This document shows positions 22,960 through 32,800 of a stretch of 64,000 bases of DNA, in pieces (the first letter of the stretch is position 1; every line of letters begins with the position of its first letter). Location: the NCBI GenBank assembly GCA_032622095.1, contig CP136065.1, forward strand, positions 112,077,195 through 112,141,194, written 5' to 3'. Position numbers and translations under genes: made by a program. The DNA is from Siphonodentalium dalli (taxonomy: Eukaryota > Mollusca > Scaphopoda > Gadilida > Siphonodentaliidae). The notes under the pieces are model-generated. The model saw only the letters and a program-made list of their open reading frames with translations. It was not told the DNA's origin and ran no database searches.

Positions 22960-23400
22960 GCATTTATCCAAGATGGCTGCTGACGGCCATGTTTTTTGGC
23001 CAAATGACCCAAAAATTACTCATTCCCATCTACATGTCATTATTAACTTTCATGACAAATTTTATGATGATCAGACTAAAGGTACGACCTGTAGACCGTG
23101 CTAAAGGATTTAGTCATACAAAGAGTAAAATCCAAGATGGCTGCCGGCGGCCATGTTTTACGGCCGAATGACCCCAAAATGACTCGTTCCCATCTACATG
23201 TCATTGTTAACATCCATGACAAATTTTATGATGATACGATCAAAGGTACGATCTGTAGCCCGTGCTAAAGGATTTAGTCATGCAAAGTGTAAAATCCAAG
23301 ATGGCTGCTGGCGACCATGTTTTTTGCCTGAATGACCCCAAAATTACTCGTTCCCATCTACATGTCAATATTAACATCCTTGACAAATATTATCACACGG
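22960..23400 (-). repeat. Tandem array (about 160-bp monomer), inverted copy
   Basis: Three units contain 'aaatccaagatggctgc', 'gacccaaaattactc', 'cccatctacatgtcat', 'gacaaattttatgatgat' and 'gcccgtgctaaaggatttag'. The same monomer, in the other orientation, makes up the elements at 49861-51663 and 59221-60683. Confidence 0.85.
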
Positions 23401-24153
23401 AGGAACCTATCCCGGGAAAACAAGGATATCCCGGGAAAACAAGGATGGCCAACGCGGCAATAAGTAAAATTTGTGTTTTCCGTGGCGGTGAAATTGAGTT
23501 TTCGCCGCCAAAGTCCGTTTGTTAGGACAATGGAACGGTACGTATCACCTATCATTGATTTAACCCAGTAAACTGGTTATTGTGAAGGGTGTTGGCAGTG
23601 GTTAAATGTCTGAGCAAACGATACACGCTGCTGTAGTGGTGCCACCAACTGGATACCCTTGGCCAAAATACAGGCATTGTTGACAAAACATCCATCATTT
23701 TTTTCAAAAATATACACTTATCGGTGGGTGCGATTGAGCCGATTCGAAGCCAAACATCTCCCAAGCATTTCCACAAAATTTCAGTGCAGATGTCCCACAA
23801 ATAAGCATTTTATTGAGCATAACGTGAAGGTGGTGCAACGATTATTTGACAACGCGGGTGACGAGGAAGTGCCAACGCGGAACACAAGATACGAATGTAT
23901 TCAAATATGATGTTCGAAAATAGGTCTGTGCAGCTATGTGGTACATATATCACTATTGTTGTTGATATATATGCCGTAAGATGCAAATCAAGTATCATAG
24001 GATTATTCAGCTATGGAAATGTAGTAGTTATATAGCTATGTGGTATATACAACACGTGTACGCTTTGTCAATAACCCCTATATATGCGACCAAGTTAAAT
24101 ATGTTAACTACTTTTATATTTACAGAACGAGATCGAATAGTGCCGATGGTAAA
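23401..24153. other. Intergenic, no gene recognised
   Basis: It includes a short duplication 'atcccgggaaaacaagga' at about 23408-23445. No product is recognisable in the short frames. Confidence 0.4.
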
Positions 24154-24298
24154 AAGCCATAACGCCCGGCATCAATTTACCGTAAGTTATGCGTTAACGA
24201 TATTAATGGCCAGCTTCCGGTTTTGTACGCCCGGCATCAAACCGGAAATTATGCGTTAACGGTATTAATGGTCCGCTTCCGGTTTGACAACAAACAGA
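24154..24298. repeat. Left arm of an older inverted-repeat element hosting the MULE
   Basis: 'gccataacgcccggcatc' through 'ccgcttccggtttgacaaca' and 'aacagacg' occurs inverted at about 27390-27475. The left arm holds an internal duplication of about 75 bp ('cgcccggcatcaa...gttatgcgttaacg...attaatgg'). The MULE at 24864 interrupts the space between the arms. Confidence 0.75.
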
Positions 24299-24542
24299 CG
24301 ACACATGGTTTGAATTGTTTATATTTTGTGTGATCGTTCGAAAAAAAATTCTCAATCAAGTGAACTAGATGAGGAGTCCTTAAATTCTCTTGAAAACAAC
24401 TCAAAACCAGCATCGACAACAAAATCAACCCAGTGGGGAGTGAGAAAAATTCTCAGAATGACTTGCAAACATGAATAAGCAATGTGATTTCTTCCAAATT
24501 TCTCCTGATGAACTGGCCTCTCTTTTGCCAATTATTAAAATA

Positions 24543-24802
24543 GTTATTATTTCAGTTGACATATTGCTGCTTACTCACTCATCTATGTTTCATTTCAGAG
24601 AGTGGTAATAATAGTAATAACTTGATTTTGTCGGGTGTTAGGTTTATTAACGGCCCTCCAGAAATTATTAACAGCCCGAGGGGTTCATTAAAGGCCCGAG
24701 ACGAAGTGAAAAACAAGTTATTACTATTATTACCACTCTCTGCAATGAAACCCAACTAGAACATGAGTGAGTAAGCAGCAATATGTCAACTGAAATAATA
24801 AC
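24543..24802. repeat. 260-bp long hairpin
   Basis: Arms of about 85-100 bp start at GTTATTATTTCAGTTGACAT (24543) and end at its complement (24802). They continue through 'attgctgcttactcactcat' and 'agagtggtaataatagtaat'. The centre carries GGGCCTTT-like short inverted motifs. It is likely a fold-back MITE or part of the older element. Confidence 0.85.
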
Positions 24803-24855
24803 TCTTTTAATAATTTGGTGTTAATTCTGAATTTTGTCACAAAGCAGTGAACATT

Positions 24856-27181
24856 AACTTAATGGATCCGGGCCCACTCGCCCCAGGGCCAGCTCGCCCC
24901 AGGCAGTTTTTGGGGCGAACTGGCCCACCTTTCCGGGGCGAGTCGGCCCGGGTATTACATTTGTATTAAAGTTGTAAATAAGTTAATTTATATTGATATA
25001 TTAATTTTTTAAGTTCATATTATGATATATTTCAGAGTTACATGTATGTCCATCAATTTCGACATTTATATTACTTTAGGCAAGATAATAGCCAGTAGGC
25101 CTATATGATCCTATATCACACTAGTTGGTCTGAACGACGAACCAGCGAATTCTTAAATAACAATGATGATCTGTTTTCACATTCTTGATATTAAAGTTTC
25201 TCTTATTCTCTGAGTTCATCTCACTATCTCTGGAGTTTGGGAAACCCTTAGCTGTTATTGTCCCTATTGTATCCTACCAAAACAATAAAAGCAGGTTGTT
25301 TACACAGTAACCAGCCGACTAATCACACCTCACACTTCAGAGGGTGAGATGGCATAGCAGAACAAGCTATCAGAGATTGTGTTGCAACAACATCAGCCCA
25401 TCTAAAGCCACGGACCGACACCACAAAACGAGCGGTCAACAAGTATAGATCATCCGACCTGAAGTTCACAATCGACTTAGCTTTTCTGCAATGCTACGAG
25501 TTTTTGGTTGCCGACCTCCAATTAGATGTGGCCCGACATCTAATCTTTTCCACTCCGTTCCAGCTAGATCTTCTGAATAAATCCAGGCGATGGTTCATAG
25601 ATGGGACTTTCAAGGTAATTTCATAATTTATATTATAAAATGTATAAAGATTTCGTGGAAAGATTTGTTACAAATTAAAAACAAAATTATTTTAATTCAT
25701 TAAAAATTTTATTCAAATTTAAAAATAAATATTTTAATTCAAATTTTTTATTTTTATTTATTTATTCTTTGAAACTATTATCATTTCAGATTCTTGGAGC
25801 CCCTTTCAGCACGAGATCGAGTCAACTTCTGTCCATCCATGCGTTTGTGCAGAAGGATGGAAAAAGGAAACAGTTCCCATTGGTGTTCGTCTTTATGTCA
25901 AGACGGACACGTTCCGACTACGTGAAGGTGTTCAAAGAAGTCATGACCAGATTAGACCATCCTGCAGTTACCAATGTGGTGCTCGACTTCGAAACAGCGC
26001 TGTGGCAGTCAATTCGCGAGGTTGTCCCAGGAGTTACCATCAAAGGTTGCTGTTTCCACTGGTCCCAGGCTGTTCTGAGGAAGGTGGGCGACGTCGGACT
26101 TCAGACATCTTACCGAGCGGGAGGGCCGCTTACAGACTTTGTTCGGCAGATTATCGCATTACCGTTCCTGCCATCACAACATATCCGCGACACCTTCGAT
26201 GCATTGAGCCAGAAAACCGACGAAGGGTCCAGTCTTCGCACCCTCTGCGACTATGTTCAACGGCAGTGGCTCGACTCTAGCACGTTTTCTATCGAGGAAT
26301 GGAGTATCTTTCGGCATGACGTGCGGACAAATAATGATCTCGAAGGTGTGTATATTTAATTCAACATGTATATTTAATGATATTCAACAACATTCAGTGA
26401 CAAACATTAAATTCAACAATCTATAATTTTAATAATTAACTAATTTGATTAATTAATCGCGTAATTCAGAGATAATATTAATATTAATAATTCGATATTA
26501 TATAACAGATTTCAAAATGAATTTATTACTGTCATTTGTTTATTAACTCATTTGTTTTTTTTCTTCAGGCTGGCATCGAAGACTAAATGTCCATGGGAGT
26601 GATGTTACATTTTACAAGCTGGTGCCGCTATTGATGCGGGAGGCATCAATTGTAGAGTTGAATGTATTAGCTGTCGACCTGGAAACCGACAGCCGGACGG
26701 CGTATACCCAGAAGGCAAAACAGATCCGTGCCCTATGGGACTCATACACAGCTGATCCACAAGAACTGACGACAGGTGCATTCCTGAAGAAATGTGCGAG
26801 ATTATATCTGAAGAGCAAAGCATCAAGAGGAGCGGCGGCGGCCAACTGATTCATCATTCATTCATATGCATTCATTCGTACTTTTTACATATTCATTCAC
26901 GTTATTATGTATATATGTTCTTATGTTATTATTGTTATCATCCGAATAAATAATTATCACTACTACCCAACTATCCAATCTATCTCCTGACAACCCTTAG
27001 AGAGAGACAGAGGGAGAGAGTGAGAGAGAAAGCAAGCAAAAAGACACAAACGAAAACCAACTTAAATAAGACATTATCCCTTGGGGCGAGCTGGCCCGGG
27101 GCGAGCTGGCCCGGGGCGAGCTGGCCCAGGTCGACTGGGGCGAGCTGGCCCTGGGGCGAGTGGGCCCGTTTCCAACTTAAT
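24856..27181. mobile_element. MULE DNA transposon, 2310 bp, 8-bp TSD
   Basis: The exact duplication AACTTAAT (24856-24863 and 27174-27181) flanks ends GGATCCGGGCCCACTCGCCC and, inverted, GGGCGAGTGGGCCCGTTTCC. The inverted match extends about 38 bp through AGGGCCAGCTCGCCCCAG. The right end carries several near-identical 15-bp units GGGGCGAGCTGGCCC in a row, from about 27074, and the left end has the inverted form. The element carries a spliced transposase. It landed inside the older inverted-repeat element (24154...27475). Confidence 0.93.
25348..26849 (+). CDS. MULE transposase, three exons, 5' part uncertain
   Basis: Exons 25348-25614, 25790-26345 and 26569-26849 join in phase with no stop: FKG-type donor CAAG|gtaatt, acceptor 'catttcag', donor GAAG|gtgtgt, acceptor 'ttcttcag'. 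The MULE catalytic triad is visible: D in RRWFIDGTFK, D in VVLDFETALW, E in NNDLEGWHRR (spanning an intron). The C/H signature GCCFHWSQAVLRK follows the second D. Codon 25345 upstream is a stop, so an earlier exon, probably the DNA-binding FLYWCH part of this family, is lost or unrecognised. It ends at a TGA at 26847-26849. The core looks intact but activity cannot be judged. Confidence 0.85.
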
Positions 27182-27389
27182 TAGCAGTCTAAGTTCTGAA
27201 CAGTATCTAGGAACTCATCATTTCCCATAATAGTTTACTTTATGGTGCATGTTTTGAAGGTGCACCCAGACATGAAGCCAATTTGATGTTGGTTATATAG
27301 TGATTGATTGTTCATAGCCGTTCCATGGGGAAATTCAACGCTATAAACAGTTCCTGGTGCTGCATTTGGTGGAATCGTTATTATTCCAT

Positions 27390-27475
27390 CTGACCCGTCT
27401 GTTTGTTGTCAAACCGGAAGCGGGCCATTTATATTGTTAATGCATAACTTCCGGTTCGATGCCGGGCGTTATGGC
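27390..27475. repeat. Right arm of the older inverted-repeat element
   Basis: Inverted partner of 24154-24298: 'cgtctgtttgttgtcaaacc', 'ggaagcgggccattt', 'taatgcataacttccggt', 'gatgccgggcgttatggc'. Confidence 0.75.
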
Positions 27476-27516
27476 TATATACCGTGCGGGTAAATTACTG
27501 TTAATCTACGAATACA

Positions 27517-28364
27517 GGAGAAGTCGGCCCGCGCGAAATCGGCCCCATATATAACAACCATTGTTTAAAATCATTCTTTATTTATTTTATGATATGAAAT
27601 ATGAAACTGATAATAAATTATTCACTTCATAACATCACAACAACTGGTATTTATGCGATAAAACTTCACATAAATGTAGATCATATACCCATGCAGCAAC
27701 ACATACATACTAAACTTATTACATAAATATACAGTTATTTAATAGTATTTGATCTGGATAACATATTTTTACCGAAAACAACAAAATGACAACAGATTAC
27801 GTCACGTGACTAAACAGTCTATAATAATGATAATGACACTTATAATAACAAATTCAAACGTCATCGTCGCTATCACTGTCGCTGTTATAAATACAACCCA
27901 CTTTTGAGTGCCGTAATTCGGCTGAAGAGCGTTTGTGAGAATGATATAAGCCCATGCACAGTAGGTGGAAATCGGATAGCTGGGCTAACCTTAAATATGC
28001 GTCTATAAATCCGAAGTAAGAATAATTCAGCTAATGGCTTTGTTCGCTAAGCAACAATCAACAGTACTTAGCGCTTTCTTTCATTGTATGTCCAGGTATG
28101 TCAGCAACTATCATATTTTTTATAACTGAGCTGCTGTCAGTGTCAATGACTGCCCATAAGTGAAGATCATTTTGTTATTACAACTAAAAAAACATTGCGA
28201 ATTTCACAATTAGCCTACACAACACTAACTCAACAAATTTAAGTTGGGGACCTCACAATTAGACAAAATAAACACTATCTCAATAAAATTAAGTCGATTT
28301 AATCCCTTCTAATTAATGGGGCCGACTTCACGTGGGGCCGTCTTCGTATGGGGCCGACTTCTCC
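27517..28364. mobile_element. 848-bp non-autonomous element with GAAGTCGGCCCC ends
   Basis: Left end GGAGAAGTCGGCCC and right end GGGCCGACTTCTCC. Each end has further copies of the 'GTCGGCCCCAT' unit, so the ends are built from short repeated units, as in the MULE beside it. No clear target duplication and no transposase. Confidence 0.65.
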
Positions 28365-29744
28365 AGATACCTAATCTACTAGAGAAAATCAAGTTATTGG
28401 TATATTACGATTATTGGGATCTTGGACGTAACAAGACAGATACAGTCTTATTTAAGTTATTACCAGACTTGGTTCCTGCACTGAAATATCTACAGATACA
28501 TCATTCATACAGAGAAAAGTGCCCTTCTGAAACTGAAAGTTATGACGCCTTCACTCGAATCACTGCCTCCATCATAGATCCATTGGATCTTACTATCATG
28601 GCTGACGCCATGTAAGATCCATCTTGCCCTTAAAACAACATAGGCGACTATGATTCCTATAAAAGTAACAATTAGGACCAACGCACATGTATTTATCAAC
28701 TAAATACTAATACAAGTGTGAAACCATCCACTCACCTACGTGTCGTTTATCCTTAAAATCCGACAAATAATAGAACGTAAACACTGACATGTCGTGTGTT
28801 CGTCGATCATTGCATGTGACACATCATTTCCTGAATTCCCCTGTGAGTTCCCCCGGAATCCCCGTGCACGCGGCAAGGTAATCACACGCGTTCACATTGT
28901 GTGTACAATTCAGGTAGCCTGATACAATTCAAGGTGAGGGTAACTACAATCTGCGCATGCGTGTAGTTTTTACAACTAACTGATTTCAATTTGTTACACA
29001 TGCGTACTGATAACTTCCTGATACAGTCATGTGGGTTGCAGAATCATGTCCGGTGACATTCCCATGCGCGATTAGTGCACGAGACGCACGTAGTCATGTG
29101 ATATGTTAGCTCCTCCTGCTTCGGCCATTTAACCACGTTTTGTCAACATGTTTTCCGACTGGATATTTGGATTAAATTATTACGGAATTATACACACGTT
29201 CTGGTAGGTGTCGGAGCTAATATATATTGCAATATTGTTAACATTAATGACTATGTTAGTTGATTCTTAAAAATAAGTGTATTTAAAAAAATTAAATAGC
29301 CGTCTAAGCTGATGCGCCGCCGCGGTCAGACGTGGATGGCCATAGCCATATTACCACGTCTGGTCAGACTACCTCCATCACCAATGTATTTGGCACCCAT
29401 TATCAAATAGATATACATGCGATCGATGATAATAAATGAAGTAACGCATCCAAAACTCGATACCAAACGCAACGCCAACTATTATCAAGGTATGCTTACT
29501 TGGCGGCATGGGTCGACAACAACAAAAAATTCTTCGGGCTTGAAGATATGAACAGGAAGTCGGTTCCATGGACAGATTTCAGCACCAATTTTTTTTTTTT
29601 TTTAAACTAAAAATAGTTCATTACTTTTTTGTTATTGTCTATTTTTATTGAATCAAATTAGAAGGCACTGAATTTTTTTAATATTTAAATTAATTTATAT
29701 TAACGATTTTAGCCAATGGTAATCGGCCATTATAAATTGTAAAC
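28365..29744. other. 5' flank and likely promoter zone of eIF3f
   Basis: Intergenic sequence ending at the eIF3f start codon. It is locally CpG-containing around 28860-29100, but no TATA box or defined start site can be assigned. Confidence 0.35.
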
Positions 29745-29853
29745 ATGGCGACAAACCTCGTGTGTAAAATTCACCCGGTTGTTTTGTTCGCTATAGTCGA
29801 TTCATATGAGCGAAGAAATGAAGAAGCGAGGCGTGTTATTGGGACTCTATTAG
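29745..29853 (+). CDS. EIF3F: eIF3f exon 1 (residues 1-36)
   Basis: ATG at 29745 in context AAACATGGCG. It encodes [19 protein letters not shown], then [17 protein letters not shown] plus one base. Donor CTATTAG|gtaatc. The first MPN helix follows almost at once, so there is no long N-terminal extension. Confidence 0.93.
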
Positions 29854-32800
29854 GTAATCATATTTTCAACATTATTTAGGTTCCTAAACATACTCTTCAA
29901 TTATTAATTTGATATTGAATTTGCTCCTTCGTAATTTCGAGTTACCGGTAATTTCTAACCATATGTCACAACACGTCAACAGTCAACATGTGACAACTTA
30001 CACATTGTCATGATTGATTCAATAATTGTGAGTTCATTTGAGCTAAGATCATGATACCTGGCAAAACACATTCACATATTATATTATAAGCCCAGGGATT
30101 GAGTGACAATGATGATGTACAACATACTCCTTCAAAAAAGCACCATGGGACATAGGGATCCGGGCCCACTCGCCCCAGGGCCAGCTCGCCCCAGGCCGTT
30201 TTTGGGGCGAGCTGGCCCACCTTTCAGGGGCGAGCTGGCCCGGGTATTACATTTGTATTAAAGTTGTAAATAAGTTAATATATATTAATATATTAATTTC
30301 TTAAGTTCAGATTATGATATATTTCAGAGTTATGTCCATCAATTTTGACATTTAGATTACTTTAGCCACGTTTGTTAGCAAAGATAATAGCCATGCAGTT
30401 TATCACACTAGTTGGTTTGAACGACGAACCGGCGAATTCATAAATAACAATAATGAACTGTTTTCACATTCTGGATATTAAAGTTTCTCTTATTCTCTGA
30501 GTTCATCTCACTATCTCTGGAGTTTGGGAAACCATTAGAAGCCGTTAGTATATCCCCATTCATATGATATCCTATCAAAACAATAGAAGCAGGTTGTTTA
30601 CACAGTAACCAATCGACTAATCACACTTCACAGGATGAGATGGCTTCAGTGTGATAGATAATCACTTTCATATGCCGACCACATACCGTATATAAGCAGT
30701 GCAATATTTATCTGACATCATAACCACAAATATGTTCCGTTGTATCTGCGACTATATACAACGGCAGTGGCTCGACTCAAGTCATTTTCGATCGAGGAAT
30801 GGAGTATATTCCGACATGACGTTCGGACAAATAATGATCTCGAATGTTTGTATATTTAATTCAACATTCCAAATTCAATGATACACATCTTGGGTCTCAG
30901 TTGACCGATTTGGGTATCACTTTGTATGGTATCACTTGACTCGGGTATCACTTGACTGTAAGTCAGAGAAAGCAAGCAAAACAACCCCAAAACGACAACT
31001 TAAATAAGACATTATCCCTTGGGGCGAGCTGGCCCGGGGCGAGCTGGCTCGGGGCGAGCTGGCCCAGGTCGACTGGGGCGAGCTGGCCCTGGGGCGAGTG
31101 GGCCCGTTTCCGGACATAGTTGGTGGACCCAACTATTCAAACAGAGCTAGACGCTCTCGAATAGTTGGGCCTCCGTAGCTTTATTCACGACCTCCAAGTG
31201 CTTTTCCATTATTATGAATTTTTTTCCCACTTATAACATGAAAATACAAACATTGTATATAAATTATGTTGAAGACTAATCTGTTCTGAGTGAGTATCAA
31301 CAAGCTACACGACGAAAAAAATAAAAATGTGACATTTGTAGTTGTTTTAAAAATACATGGTAGACTGCTTGCCGAAAAACTATTTCGGGAAAAAATTAGA
31401 CACTACCCCGCCTCATTTCAATCACCAAATTCACATATAACTAGATGGTTTTATCTGCTACCATTATGTTGTAAGATCAAGTGATAATGGCAGATTACGA
31501 AGGCATTGTGTACAATACCTGACTCTCGAAATATAATCCGAACTTTGAGATAAATCCGAGACCGTTAATTTGTCAACATTTAAAACTTGATCTGTAGTAA
31601 ATTGACGGAACGGAACAGGCGGAACGAACTTACAACTACATAACCGGAAAGGAGATCAGATAATTACGGGAACGATCGACCGAGTGAAAGCAACAGCAAC
31701 AACTATTTTTTGAATTTTAAGTTTTAATAAACAATGGAGTTTGATTTCAAAGAAACAATGACCAAGGGCGTGGCGATATGTGCGGGGACACAATATAAAG
31801 TGTAAGCCAAGGCCGTGGCCGGCTCCAAATAAAATGTGTAAACGGGGTGTTATATGTTTGGACCGTTGTTTCTCAATGGATATTAATGAAATTTGGTATA
31901 TATGTCCGGGCTGAGGCATGGAATACACTAACGTTTGAACTGTTTTTAAATTCACAAATTTGTCGATTTTCTTCAACTTTTTCGTTCTGGAACACACATT
32001 AATATTCAAATAGTGGTCTCGGTATCAAACGCCCAAGTTCCGACCACGTCGCCATCGCTATGCTTACATAAGATTTACGTGCCAATAACGTTGACAAAGC
32101 ATTAGCGACAATATGGAGTCGAAACCGAGTAGAGATGGGCGGTTTTGATTTTTTATGTTCGGTTTCGGTTTTTCTGGGAGAAAAAAACATCGGTTTCGGT
32201 GCGTTTTTTTTTACTAGATAGTGAAATTATACTGAAATGAATATACTTTCAAAGTAACCGCAATTAGAGTCAATAATGTCCCAATAACGTTCAATTTTTT
32301 AGGAAGGAAATGCGATCACAGGTAAACAACGGGACAAAATGCCGACGCAAACTGAATCCAACGCGATAAGATGATACAATTCGGTATTTAAAAAAATAAA
32401 CACCCCCATCTTCACTGTTTATCCCTTTCTGACATGTTTAAAACATATTTATCATATTATATGCATTGATTAGTGTCTGAGAATTCAACCACAAACAACA
32501 GCAAATTCACAAACAGTGGGCGTCCTTGACCTGACTGTGTAACAATTATTGACACGTGTATGATTGACCCACATTCAATGACTGCGGTGTGATCGCTTTG
32601 ATATGTGTGATGTTGCGACATATTTTACAAGCTGCACAATGGCTGCAAACTTCTACCAGATTACGTCACATCGGAATGTCCAGACGACCAAAGTGTTCAT
32701 ACCATTTACTTAAGTTTTCGAGTTAGCAGACGCTTCCATTTTTTTGGTTGGCGATTATCGCCTTATTTGGACTTGTGTACGTTCGGCATTCATATAGTTA

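Noticed and set aside
28316-28615. 99-aa plus-strand ORF
   Set aside because: It starts inside the right end of the 27517 element, has no known domain, and lies in the eIF3f upstream region without splice or promoter support.
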